The notes below the pieces were generated by a model, which ran no database searches, was not told the origin of the DNA, and worked only from the letters and a program-made list of their open reading frames with translations. Positions 10,331 through 21,296 of a DNA stretch of 64,000 nt are shown here, piece by piece. The DNA comes from Monarcha castaneiventris obscurior. Taxonomy: Eukaryota; Chordata; Aves; Passeriformes; Monarchidae. Each line of letters begins with the position of its first letter. Positions within the stretch are counted from its first letter, which is position 1. The translations under genes and the position numbers were made by a program. The stretch covers positions 1 through 64,000 of the forward strand of contig JAMPIT010000697.1 in the NCBI GenBank assembly GCA_026261815.1. Reading direction: 5' to 3'.

Positions 10331-12322
10331 CCATCACCTCCTCGGTGCCACTGCCTCAGTCTCCAAAGCACTGAGCTCAGGGATCTCAGCCTCCATATCC
10401 TGATCCTGTACTTGAGGTCTCTAAGTCCCATCAGTCTTTAATTCCTATTTTACCAACTGCTTCTCCACAGAGCTGCAAATACCTACTTACACCATGTCAG
10501 CATTTTCATCTCCCCTAATCCCCAACATTTCCATGAAAATCAAAGGACTGCCATACCAGGGACATGAATTGCCATATTTGTGCAGAAACAATTCAAAATT
10601 CAGAAAGTCTAAGACAAATCAGAGAATGTTCCAACATTTCTGCATGAAAGATTCCCCAAGTGGGTCAGTGGCCAAATCCCCCAGGATGACCTCAGGATGA
10701 GGATGGGGTTTATGCCTCTGGGTCTGAGACTCATGGAGGTCAGACAGAAAGAGCATTTTCCAGACTTCCTGTGGAATGCCTAGAAAAGGATACAGGAAGG
10801 GAAAGGAAGGGATCGTGGTGGTTTATAGAGGCACAAGCATGAGAAAACAGAGAGAGAATGGGATGAAGGGAGCTGGTAGCTCTGCATCTTCTCCTGCCAT
10901 GGCAGAGCACACAAACAGCCCATCCCTGGGTCCCTTTCCCCACTGGCTGGGCTTTGGCCCGGCCTGGAAACCTCCCGAGGTGCCTCCCAGGAGGAGTCCC
11001 TGTGCATGTCCCTCCCCCATGGCTCTGCCCTTCCTGATCCAGCAGCTGTGGGGCAGCAGAGCTGGGGCAGGGCAGGGACAGGGCTGGCTCTGGCAGGGGC
11101 CATGGAGCCACTGCCAGGAGGTGACAGCAGGGACAGTCTGCAGTGGGGAAATGCAGAAATGGTGACTTTGTTGTTTTGAGGCACGGAAAGCTTGGCTGGA
11201 GCAGGTGAGGAGGATGAAAGACAAGGGGTGTTGGGTGAAACAGGGGATGTTCAGCCAGGAGATGAGGAAAGATTTTGCCCCGGTTGCAGGGCTGGTGCAG
11301 GGCAGGGTGGCCATGAGCCCGGCCGGCCTCCCTGTGTGCCAGGGCTGCTCGGGTTGTGTAACAGAGGTGCCCCAGAATCAGAGCCCAGGTGGGGCCTCTC
11401 CCTCCTGCCTCACTCCTTCACCTCCCCAGGGATGGAATTCCTGTTGTGTGGGGTCTCTGGTGTGCTGGGTGACCTCACAGTGCCTCCTGGCCAGGATGTC
11501 TGCTGAGGGCCAGCCAGGCTGCTGCAGTGGCAGTGACCTCACAGCCATCACCATTCCAGCCCTGTCCCCTGGGCCTGCCTCTCCCCTTTCCTCTGCCCCT
11601 GTCTTGTCTCTGCTGGCATGAGCAGTTTTGTGATTAATATCTTGTCCCCAGGTTATGGGGCCAACTGCTTCCCAACCAGGCTCCTGGAGCAGGATTGGCT
11701 TCACAGTCCACATGTGAGCACTGAGAGACAAAGGGCAAATGGGAAATTAGAGCAGGTTGTGGTTGGAAAGGGGCTGTGTGGATGTGGGGCAGCACCTTTC
11801 TGGGGAAAATGTGGGGCACAATGGGTTGTAAAGCACCAGATCTGCACAGAGCAGGTTGGAAGCGACTTTGATCTGAGCATTTGCTGTCCCAGGGACAGAG
11901 CCCCTGGGCACAGTGCCTTGGTCTGCTCATGTGGCTGTGGGACCTCACCCTGGGCATATTCCCATCCGTGCTCCTCTCAGGGATCTTTTCCAGAGCAGGG
12001 AGAGGGACCAGGATTGCTTTGTTGCTGTACTGTGGGATATCAGTGTATGATGTGAGAACATCAAGGGCAGTGAGGGTCATTTGGGATGTGTCTCCAGTGC
12101 TGCTCTCCTGCCCTGGCCTCGGGTGCTGCCTCTGGGAATTCATTAATAATCGTGCCCAGCCTGTGGGGGAAACAGGGGAGGATGATTTTGCCCAGCCTTT
12201 CGCCCCCTTCTCCTCCTTCAGGCCTGTTCCAACAGCTTTTGAGAATTCTGAATTCCCTCTGGATGTTAAGGAAAGCCTGTTCTTGCTGCTGAGCCTGCTG
12301 GGTCCTCACTGGGGTCCACACC
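10331..12322. other. no recognisable gene
   Basis: Moderately GC-rich sequence with overlapping short frames on both strands. I see no conserved domain, LTR ends or tandem array. Confidence 0.4.
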
Positions 12323-12850
12323 ATGTTTAGGGTCAGAACAGAGATTTCCAGGAAGGTCATTCAGAGATCTGCCCCAAGGGTGGATAGTCAGGAGTGGCAT
12401 GGAATGGGGGAGGGAATGGGCCAGTATTTGGAGGACTCCTCTCCTCCAATGGTTCAGAAGTTCACCTCTGAACAGCTACAGGACCCCGTTAAAGTGACAA
12501 AATATGTGAAGCAGAAATGCTGCCACAGCTCCAGAGAGGTGCAAAGTGATGCAGCCTGCTGGGCCCTGGCTGCTGTTTCCGGGACACTGCTGGTCACTGG
12601 ACAGCACCCTCAGGGGGAGGAGGAGGAAAGCAGAGCAACAGCACCGTGGGCACTCCAACTTCAGCTGAGCCAGGGAACAGCCCCTGCCGGGAGCAGCTCC
12701 TGCTATACAGGAGAAGAAATCCAAGACCAAATCATCACCAATCCCTCAGTGAGGGAGGAAGAGGAAGCAGGGCCCTTACAAGAGGAGGAAGAGGCAAGGC
12801 CAGAGATAATCACCCGCTCCCTGTCCTCAGGAGAGCTGCGAGATGTGTGA
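12323..12850 (+). other. 175-codon open frame, function unknown
   Basis: An open frame from ATG to TGA with a hydrophilic product. It has a middle Lys/Cys-rich part (near residues 57-70) and an acidic C-terminal third with runs of Glu. I recognise no family, and nearby sequence gives no clear splice sites linking it to the CCDC81-like gene that starts 580 bp downstream. It could be an exon of an unrecognised gene or a chance frame. Confidence 0.2.
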
Positions 12851-13079
12851 AAAGGTTTCAGCCGCCCGTCGGGAGAGCCCCTGGTGACCCGGCTGCTCCG
12901 TGCTGGGATATCGCGGCTCCCATGTGGAGCTGGATGGTGGTGAAGCCAAGGAACCGGGATCCCTGTCCCGGGATTTGGGCATTGACCAGGTGTAAGGAGC
13001 TGGTAATAAGAAAAATGCCTCAAAAATGGCTTTGTCATTGGGTCTGCTTATTGTAATCTCTTTGAACACCTGGAGACTG

Positions 13080-13230
13080 TGTCCCCCATGTTTCCCTTGT
13101 CCCCCATTCTGTGTCCCCCATCCAACATCCTCCAAGTCCTCCCTCCATGTCCCCCATTCCATGTCCCCCATATCCCCCATGTCCCCCATTTCATGTCCCC
13201 CATTCCATGTCCCCCATTCCATGTTCCATC
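13080..13230. repeat. minisatellite of 'tgtcccccattcca' type
   Basis: About ten loosely spaced copies of 'tgtcccccat' with variable spacers, on the 5' side of the CCDC81-like gene, about 200 bp before its proposed start codon. It makes the strand bias strong (C-rich on +). Confidence 0.8.
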
Positions 13231-13433
13231 CCTCCTCCCTGCCCCAGCCCTGTATCCCCACCCCTGTCCCCGCGGTGTCACCACGACATCACAGAGGCCC
13301 CACCAAAGTCACAGTGCCACCAGCAGCGTCACCGAGTGTCCTGGGACACAACAGGAGCTAGTCTGGTGGTGGGACATCCCAGACCCCACACCCCGATCCC
13401 ACATCCTGATCCCAAATCCCAAGAGAGTGCAGA

Positions 13434-16400
13434 ATGAGCTCTCGCCCTCCCACCGCCAGGAGGACCAAGGTGGAGCTCTGGGGGAGGACAGAGGTGGTTT
13501 CAGCCACCACCCCCAAAGGTACCAGCACTCCTTGGACCCATGGGAATGTCAGGATCTGTCAGGATCCTGACTCAGTTTCCCTCAATTCCCAGAGCGGAAG
13601 GAAATTTGGGATGTGGTGGCCGACTTCGTCCTGGACCAGCTCCTGCTGCAAAACAAGGTCACCCCAATTCCCCTGCCGTGTCCCCTCCTGGGGGTCGAGG
13701 TCACCTCTAGCTCATTCCAAAATCCTGAAATTCCACTTCTGGGGGGAGCAGATCCCAAAATCCCCAAATTCTGCTTGCAGAGGGTGCAGATCTCAAGATC
13801 CCAAAATTCCAGTTCCATGGAGTGTGGACCCCAAAATCCAAAATTTCCACTTCAAAATCCCAGAATTCCACTTCTGGGGGGAAGTAGGTCACAAATTCCC
13901 AAAAACTCTGGTTGCAGGGGGTGCGGATCCCGACCCTTGGCACCCTGGATGTGGTGCCCTGGCGGGCGCAGGTTGGGAACATGGAGGTGACAACACAGAG
14001 GCCGATTTTTTGCCTGGCCAGGAATTTGGTCCAGAGCCACAATTTGATGGATGACTGGGAATTCCAGCCCGGTAGGACCATGGGCATTCCAAGGTGGACA
14101 TGGATGGAGGGGGAGGGTTGAGGGAAGGGGTGGAAAATGGGGACTTGAAAGGTGTGAGAAGAAACCAAAAAAATGGGAGGAGACCCTAAAAATCCATGAG
14201 GAGATCCCAAAAAACCACAAGAAGACCCCAAAAAAACACGAGGAGATCCCAAAAATCACAAGGAAATCTCCCAAAAAACCAAGAAGAGATCTCAAAAAAT
14301 GCATGAGGAGCCCCCAAAACCCAGGAGGACACCCTAAAAAGCCCTGTGAGAAGAACCCAAAAATCACAAGGAGCCCCCAAAAAACTGTGAGGAGACACAA
14401 AAATATATTACAAGACCCCAAAAAAGCACATAGCAAGAACCCAAAAAACTGTAAGAAGACCCCATAAACCCATGAGAAAATCCCCCAAAAAACCCATAAG
14501 AAGAACCCAAAAAGCCATGAGAAGCACACAAAAATCATAAGGAGACCCCCAAAAACCCCAAGAAGACCCCCAAAAAGCACACAGAGACACCATAAAACCA
14601 TGAGAAGACCCCAAACAACCATGAGGAGACCCCCAAAATACATTACAAGACCTTGAAAAAGCATGTGGCAAGACCCAAAAAACCAAGAGACCACAAAAAA
14701 CCGTAAGACCTCAAAACCAAAAGGAGATCCCATGAAACCATGAGGAGACACCCCAAAATATAGGGATACCCTATAAAACCATGAGAAGCCCCAAAAAAAC
14801 ACAGGAAGACCTCAAAACCCACAAGAAGACCCCCAAAAAATGAGAAGATCCCCTAAAAGTCATGAGAAGAGCCAAAAAAACCCACAAGGAGACCACCAAA
14901 TTCACAAGGAGAACCCAAAAAACATGAGGAGATGTTGGAACCCAAGACACGCCTCGGGCTGCCCTGGGAGGTCAGGAGCCCCAGCAAGGGGGTCCCAGAC
15001 CCTGGCAAGAAGCCCAGAATGACACCGGCTTTGATCTCAGCCCATGGGAAAAATTGCCAACGCAGCGCGAGGCATTGCAGAACAAGAGAAGGTGAAAATG
15101 AGTAGTGGTTTAGGATTTTACAAGGTAAAAAGTAGATTTTAGGATTTTTAATATGAGGATGAAGGGTCTAAGATGGAAGATTTTGGGTGTTGCCCTGTTC
15201 TTCCTCTTTTTCTCCTTTTCCTCCATCTTCTCTTGTAGTGTTGGCATAAAATGATTGGTAGAATGAAAAAGAGGTAGAAATTACATGTCTAGAATAGGTG
15301 CAAATTAATTGGTATAGAATAGTAAATAATAAATCCATTGTGAAGAATGGTTGGATCATGGAAAGGGCACAAAAAGGACGGGACAGCCCAAGACTGGGCA
15401 GTTCCCACTCGGACACGGCTGGCATCAGATGTGCGGCCGGAGCTCAGAGCTGGCAGAGATAAGAAGAACTAAACAACCTGAAACAACATCTGCAGGCTTT
15501 TCTCATCTGTTCGGGCTCAAGGTAAAGCGTCCCAGAGGCGAAGATAAGAACCTGTACTTGTGCGGAGCACCTAACTCCCACAAGGAGACCCCAAAATCCC
15601 CATGAGAAGTTCCTAAAAATCACAAGACCCTAAAACCCATGAGGAACCCCAAAAATCTTGTGGAGACCATAAAAACGACAAGAAGACCCCGGAACTCACA
15701 AGGACACCCCAAAAAACCATGAGGAGACCCAAAAAATACACAGTAAGACCACAAAAAAAAAAAAGACAAGACCCTGAAAACCACAAGGAAAACCCCAAAA
15801 ACCACAAGAAGACCCTAAAAATAACTAAGAGACCCCAAAACACCATCAGGTGACCCTTACACCCATGAGGAGACCCCCCAAAACACAAGAGCCTCCCAGA
15901 AATCATGAGAACACCCCACAAAAGCACATAAATCATTGAGGACCCCATAAATCAATGAGGAGACCCCAAAAAATACAGGGATATCCCCTAAAACCATGAG
16001 AAGACCCCAAAACCCAGAAGACCCAATAGAAACATGAGAAAACCTCAAAAACCCACAAGAAAACCCCCCCAGACATGAGAAGACTCCAAAACCCCTAAGG
16101 AAATGCCAAAAAAACTAAAAAAAATCATGTGGACATCCCCAAAAAACATGAGGAGACCCCAAATGAGCATGAGAAAATCCCATAAAGCCACAAGAAGACC
16201 TCAAAAACCACAAGGAGACCAAAACAACCCCACAAGAAGACCCCAAAACACCCACAGAAGTCTCCAAAACACCCTGAGAAATCTCAAAAAACCATGAGAG
16301 GACCCCAACAGCCACAAGGAGACCCCATAAAACCTTGAGAAACCCCCAAAACCCCACCAGAAAACCCCAAACCCCCTGAGGATACCCAATTCCCCCCACC

Positions 16401-19400
16401 TTCCATGTCCTCCCAGGGAACCTGGATCCCCTCCGGACGTTTGCGGTGGCAGCGGCACTGGGACGGCCCCGGCGCAGGGTGGAGGGCGCCCTCCAGGCCA
16501 CCACGTCCCTCCTGTCGCGGTGCTTGGGGACAGGTCAGGACGTGGCCCTGGTCCTGAGGGACATTGGAGTCCTGCTGGTGGAGCGGCGCAAGGTCCGGAT
16601 GAGGTTCTACCACGACTTCCTGGGGGCGGTGGCCGGGAAGGAGAACCTGGAAAAGGGGGTCTTCAAGGTGAGGGGGTTGAGGGGATTGAGGGAGGGGAGT
16701 GGGGTGGTCCTTTAAAATTCCCTCATCCATGGGGAGAAGGTCCCACCGTCTTTGGGGTCCTCAAGTCCCTCGGCCATGTTGAGGAGATCCCACCATTTTT
16801 GGGATCCTCCAGCATTTCCTCATCCACATGGAGAAAGTCCCAACGTCTTTAAAGTCCTCTTTGGCCTCCTCCAACACTGAGTTCCTCATCCTTGGGGAGG
16901 AGATCCCACCATCTCTGGGCTCCTTCAGTGTTGAGTTCCTCATCCACATTGAGGAGATCCCACTATCTCTGGGCTCCTCCAACATGCCCTCACCCATTTC
17001 AAGGAGGTCCCACCATCTCTGGGGTCCTCTTTGGGCTCCTTCAACACCGGGTTCCTCATCTTTGGGGTCTTCCATCACTGAGGTCCTCATCCATGGTAGG
17101 AAGCTCCGGCCATCTTGGGGCTCCTCCAACGCTGAGTTCCTCATCCATGATGACAAGATCCCACCATATCTGGGGCCTTCTAATGTTGAGCTCCTCATCC
17201 CCATGGAGAAGGTCTCATCCCTGTTCTCTTCCGTTGCAGATCCAGGAGCTCCTGGACATGGTGGTGCCCCGGGGGGTCCCCGTGGCTGCCCTGACCTCGT
17301 CTGGCTCCGTCATCGTCTTCCCCGAGTGCGTCCGGGGGCGATCCCGGGGCTCTGGGAATGGGGGGACGCTGGGGTGGGACCGGAACAGGGTCCAACCCAA
17401 CCCGCTCCAGGATGCCTTGGATTTAGGGGGCCTGGAATTCTGCACTGGGTGGGTCTGGGGGATGGTGGATCTTGGGAAAACTGTGGTAGATTTTGGGAAA
17501 ATGTGGTGGATTTGAGGAAATGGGGTGGATTTGGGGGAACGTGGTGGATTTTAGAAAATAACAAATGGATTAAGGAAAATATGGTGGATTTGGGAAAATG
17601 TGATGGATTTAGGAAAAACAAGGTAGATTTGTGGAAAAAAAAGTATACAAAGGAAAATGTGTTGGATTTGGGGGAAAACAAGGTGGATTTGCAGAAAATG
17701 TGATGGATTTGGGGATAATGGGGGATTTGAGAAAAACATGGTGGATTTGTGGAAAACGGTGGTGGATATGTGTAAAATAAGGTGAATTTGGGAAAAAAGG
17801 CGGATTTGGGGAGAACACGGTGGATTTGGGGAAAAAAACAAGGTGGATTAGGGGAAATGTGGTGAATTGAGGGGCAAATGTCATGGATTTGGGGAAAACC
17901 ATGGTGATTCCAGGGTGATTCCGGGGTGATCCCGGTGTTTCCTGCCCAGGTTCGAGAGGGAAATGGTCCAGGCCCCGCTTCCGAGGGTGCTGCTGCTCCA
18001 GAGCCTCCAGAACCTCCCCAAGGAGACCCCACGTCCCAGGGGGAAATTGGGGCTACGGATCAAGAAAGATGGGAAAGGCAGGAAAATTGGGAGAGACAGA
18101 AACGGTAAAACTCAAAAATAATGGGGAAAAATGCAAAGAAATGGGGAAAAACCAAAACAAAATGGTGGAATAGGAAAAAAAAAAGGGGGGAATGGGAATT
18201 AATTGGGATGATAAAGTACAGGAATGCAGGAAAGAAATACAGGAAAAAATCGAGGAAAAGGGGGGAAATAGCAAAAAATGGGGACAATGGGTATTTTTGG
18301 GGATAATAAAGTGTCTTGGTTTTGGAGACAAATTTCAGGAGGAAGCACCCTGGAATGAGCATCTAGGGGGAAAGGGCTTCAGTAACTCCCTTTTCTTTGG
18401 CCAGTGAGAGAAATGGATGCCAGGGGATGAAAGTGAGAAAAAAGTAGAACTGTTTATTAACAAAGCAAGATTCCCACAAAGCACAGGAAAGAAAGAAAAT
18501 TGAACCTTACACCCACCCCCACCTTGCCACATGGCCGAGAGGCAAAGGTGGCGGCTGCCCTTCTTTGTCCCTGGGAAGGGGGGAGAAAAGAAGGAGTTCA
18601 CGCAGCAGCTGGGACCTGTTGGATTTCTGGCGTGGGTCTCCTCCTGGCAGCAGGCGAAGCTGATGGACTTCAATGTCCCTTCTTTCCCTGGCTCGGTCTA
18701 TTCGGGGTTCGGACCGGCCGGGGCCGCCTCCAGGCTCCTCAGGCCAAAGAAAGAAATGAACTGAGACAGTTCAAGGGAAAAAATCCCAAAAAGCCACCTA
18801 AAGGATTTACCAGTGAAAAGCCTCCAGGCCAGGGGAAGGGAAAACAAAACCCAAAACCCCAGAAGCTTCTTGCCTAAATTGGCGAAAAGAATCCAGCAAA
18901 GGCAGCGAAGTAACAACGCGTGCAGCCGCCGACCGCGCCGGAGAGAGATTGAACCGAACCGCGCAGGAGCCCAAGGCTCCGGCCCCACCCCTGGGCCCAG
19001 CCTAAAGCTGCAGCAGCCGTTTTCTGGGCACAAAGCAGACAGTTAGGGAATAAAGCATCATCATAAAATCACCCCAAAACATAAAGCAGAAAAAATGGGG
19101 AAAAATCGAGGAAAGGGGGGAAATAGCAAAACACAGGGAAATGGAACTTAATTGGGATAATAAAGAAAATATGTGGATGGAAAGGAAAGAAATTGGAGAA
19201 AAAACAAAGAAAAGAGGGAAAACAGCAAAAAATGGGGAACATGGGAATTTTTGGGGATAATAAAGCAAATAAATGGGCAAAAGGAAAGAAATTGGGGAAA
19301 AATCAAGGCAAAACGGAAAACAGGAAAAAATGGGGGAAGGGCAAAGGGGGAATGAGTGAAAAGGCAAAGAAATGAGGGAAAATGCAAAGGAATGGATAAA

Positions 19401-19878
19401 AAATGGGAAAGAAAAGGGAGAAAAGCAAAGGAATGGGGAAAGAGCAGAGCAATGTGGGCAAAAAGGGAAGAAATGGGACAAGTGATGTCATCTCTGACTT
19501 AGTCTCTCCTTTCCAGTTCCAGAGGCAGCTTCTGGAATACCAGGAGCAGAGGAACAACCTCAGGAAGAGACTGCAGAAAACCAGAAAGCCCAAGGGAGGA
19601 AGGGGATGGAGAGGCAGTCGGAAACAGAGCTGGCAAAGAAGGAGAAAAAGTCCGGAGAGTTGGAAACCAAATTGGGGAAAAAGAAGTTGGAAACTGAATT
19701 TGAGTGGAAGGAAAAATCAGGAAAGTCAGAAACTGAACTGGGGAAAAAGAAGCTGGAAACTGAATTGGGGAGGAAGGAGAAGTCAGAAAAGTCAGAATCC
19801 AAAGGGATGAAGGAAAAGCTAGAAAAGTCGGAAAAGTTGGAGAAGTCGGAAACTGAGGGGAGGAAGAAGAAGTCGTAG
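13434..19878 (+). CDS. CCDC81: CCDC81-like protein, seven coding exons
   Basis: Proposed exons: 13434-13518, 13593-13657, 13918-14071, 16417-16667, 17240-17325, 17950-18104, 19517-19878. All six introns are GT-AG and every junction keeps phase, giving 1158 nt (385 aa plus TAG). Exon 2 starts the first HU-type domain (IWDVVADFVLDQLLLQNK). Exon 3 has the family motif VRIPTLGTLDV. Exon 4 has VALVLRDIGVLLVE and MRFYHDFL with GKENLEK. Exon 5 ends VIVFPE. These are hallmarks of the paired HU-CCDC81 domains, known from the centrosome-associated CCDC81 family, which has many bird paralogs. The last exon is a Lys/Glu-rich low-complexity tail instead of the long coiled coil of typical CCDC81, so the protein is short. 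Exon 1 (28 residues) is the least certain. The ATG has A at -3. Confidence 0.8.
13658..13917 (+). repeat. degenerate repeat in intron 2 of the CCDC81-like gene
   Basis: The 260-bp intron repeats phrases of the kind 'cccaaaatcc', 'aaattccacttctggggg' and 'gcagatccc', with a loose period near 50 bp. It has a GT donor after 'caaaacaag' and an AG acceptor in 'ctctggttgcag'. Confidence 0.6.
14150..14932 (+). repeat. intron 3 minisatellite, left part
   Basis: About 25-30 degenerate copies of a unit of roughly 28-30 bp built on 'accccaaaaaaccacaagaag' or 'catgaggagacc'. The same array resumes at 15583, so one array was split by the element at 14933-15582. Confidence 0.88.
14933..15582 (+). mobile_element. 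solo LTR (650 bp) in intron 3
   Basis: The element begins TGTTGG and ends CCCACA, with AGGAGA directly before (14927-14932) and after (15583-15588). It breaks the minisatellite cleanly and shares no sequence with it. An AATAAA lies near 15329. Because AGGAGA is part of the host repeat unit, the duplication could be coincidental and the exact edges are less secure. No retroviral coding sequence is present, so it reads as a solo LTR. Confidence 0.6.
15583..16385 (+). repeat. intron 3 minisatellite, right part
   Basis: Continuation of the 28-30 bp array, with about 27 copies of variants of 'accccaaaaaccacaagaag'. It ends 30 bp before the exon 4 acceptor ('ccttccatgtcctcccag'). A-rich on + strand, poor in T. 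Confidence 0.88.
16720..17215 (+). repeat. intron 4 minisatellite (about 60-70 bp unit)
   Basis: Repeated phrases 'tcctcatccatggggagaag', 'gatcccaccatctctgggctcctcc' and 'aacactgagttcctcatc' fill nearly all of the 572-bp intron 4. The unit is unrelated to those of the other introns. Confidence 0.85.
17463..17905 (+). repeat. intron 5 minisatellite (about 20 bp unit)
   Basis: About 20 copies of 'ggtggatttggggaaaatgt' variants. G/A-rich on the + strand and T/C-rich on the - strand, where it makes long spurious Ser/Pro/Phe frames. Confidence 0.9.
18110..18311 (+). repeat. intron 6 purine-rich repeat, left part
   Basis: Loose repeats of 'aaatggggaaaaa' and 'ggataataaag'. They continue after the solo LTR at 19082-19470, showing one array split by insertion. 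Confidence 0.75.
18312..19081 (+). mobile_element. solo LTR (770 bp) in intron 6
   Basis: Starts TGTCTTGG and ends CCCCAAAACA, flanked on both sides by TAAAG (18307-18311 and 19082-19086). A 5-bp duplication is typical of ERVL-class integration. The start 'tgtcttggttt' resembles that of the LTR at 20589. No internal retroviral sequence remains, so this is a recombination-derived solo LTR. It lies in the 1.4-kb intron before the last coding exon. Confidence 0.75.
19087..19475 (+). repeat. intron 6 purine-rich repeat, right part
   Basis: About 390 bp of repeated 'aaatggggaaaa', 'gcaaaggaatgg' and 'ttttggggataataaag'. It directly continues the array left of the solo LTR. Confidence 0.8.
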
Positions 19879-20360
19879 AAGTCCCTGGACAGGTGAGGCC
19901 GAAGGCTTGGGGACAATCTGGTGTCCCCCAGCTTGGGATGACCTTTCTCGTTGGATCCTTCCAGGGATCATCCCAAGATTCCAAAGGCCGGACAGCGCCG
20001 GGACCGCTCCAGGCGCCGGCGCCAGATGCGCACGGCCAAAAATCCATGCTCCAGAGGAGGAAGAGGAGGAGACGGGGAAGAGGTGAAGAAGAAGGAGAAA
20101 TCCAAGTGGATCCGTTCTTGGGATCCCTGGAGCTTCCAAACGCTGGTGATCGCGGTGCTGTCGGCGTCCAGCTCCGGCTCTGGCATTCCTGCGGATCCCG
20201 ATCCCAAGGAGCTCCCGCCCAGCCCTGCGAGGCCAAAGACAATGAGGACGAGCAATGAGAACTTCTGGCCAGTGCTGGAGGTGTCTCTGGAGTAGTTGGG
20301 AATCTTTGGGAATCTCCAGGAATCTCCATGAGTGTCCAGGAGCCATCAATAAATGCCTCT
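19879..20360 (+). other. 3' region of the CCDC81-like gene with poly(A) signal
   Basis: After the TAG at 19876-19878, a GT-AG pair (donor at 19893, acceptor ending 19964) would remove a 72-bp intron. The following exon is open in the phase-compatible frame to a TAG at 20293-20295, encoding a very basic segment and then a hydrophobic stretch. AATAAA lies at 20348-20353. Either this is a spliced 3' UTR, or the TAG at 19876 cut off a longer ancestral C-terminus. Confidence 0.5.
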
Positions 20361-20450
20361 GGTTGGGGACAGTTGAGGGATGACTGGGAGGAGCTTCCTT
20401 CCCTCAGGATCCATTGGGATATTCCTGGTTTTCACCCAGAATTTGCCCTT

Positions 20451-20588
20451 TTTGCCCCAAATCCCATCAGATGGAACCCCAAATCCCAGCAGATCCAACC
20501 CAAAATCCCATCGGATCCAACTCCAAATCCCAACAGATCCAAGCCCAAATCCCAATGGATCCAGGCCCAAATGCCATTGGATCCAACC
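20451..20588 (+). repeat. 22-bp minisatellite, left part
   Basis: Six to seven copies of a unit like 'aaatcccaatggatccaagccc', continued at 21247-21295. It ends where the LTR begins. Confidence 0.85.
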
Positions 20589-21246
20589 TGTCTTGGTTTG
20601 AAAGACAGGTGTCTGCTAAGGAAGGCAGGAGCCTCCCCTGGCATGGAAAACGTAACCCCCCTTTCCTCCAAATTATTCTAATTTTGAAATTAAGGGGCTT
20701 TCAGGCAAAGATATGAGAAATAGGAATAACAGCTCTTTACTGATACATATACAACAAGGCAATAATACACAGACACTGGCTTAACCCCGACAGAGTCAGG
20801 ATACGAGCTGACACCCTGCCGGGCAGGGGGGTGGTAGCAGTGCGATTAAGTGGTGGCTGCAGTCCTCTTGGGATGACGGATATGGTTCTGTTGAAGCAGT
20901 GATCCTGTAGAAGGGTCTGGTCTTCCTCTGAAGGTCCTGTGGTGCCTGTGTAGCTCTTGTCCTCTGGGAATCCTGGAGGTAAGGGCTGCTTGTGGTGTCC
21001 CAAACCTCAGATTATATCCAGGTAGGAATTCTTGGCTCCTCCCATGGGCGGAGCATCTCACAGTGGGATGATATAATTTTGTGAGTCATGCAGTGAGGCT
21101 GGATGGCCCATTAACAGAAGATGTCCCTCCGGAGGCAGTTTTCAGGGATGTGTCATCGAAGAGATAAAAACCCTGCCCCACCAGGTTTCAACAGATGGTG
21201 ACAGAATACATACTTTTGGTTATATCTTACATTGTAGCCTAAGACA
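20589..21246 (-). mobile_element. ERVL-type solo LTR (658 bp)
   Basis: The element begins TGTCTTGG and ends CTAAGACA, a good inverted terminal match. It is flanked by CAACC on both sides (20584-20588 and 21247-21251), a 5-bp duplication as in ERVL. It splits the 22-bp minisatellite. On the - strand a TATA-like 'ggatataatc' is present near 21014. Related LTRs lie in the opposite orientation at 21297-21983 and about 52800-53558. Confidence 0.8.
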
Positions 21247-21296
21247 CAACCCAAAATCCCAGTGGATCCAAAACCAAATCCCATCGGCCCCAGCCC
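21247..21296 (+). repeat. 22-bp minisatellite, right part
   Basis: Two further copies ('aaaatcccagtggatccaaaacc') of the array left of the LTR. Confidence 0.75.

Noticed and set aside
13852..14802. 316-codon - strand frame rich in Phe, Gly and Leu resembling a membrane protein
   Set aside because: It is the reverse strand of the intron 3 minisatellite; the hydrophobic pattern comes from the repeat unit.
14150..16385. Regularly spaced short repeats resembling a CRISPR array
   Set aside because: Units are contiguous and degenerate, with no unique spacers; the host is a vertebrate.
17310..18032. 240-codon - strand frame with Pro/Ser/Phe repeats
   Set aside because: Reverse strand of the intron 5 minisatellite and CCDC81-like exons.
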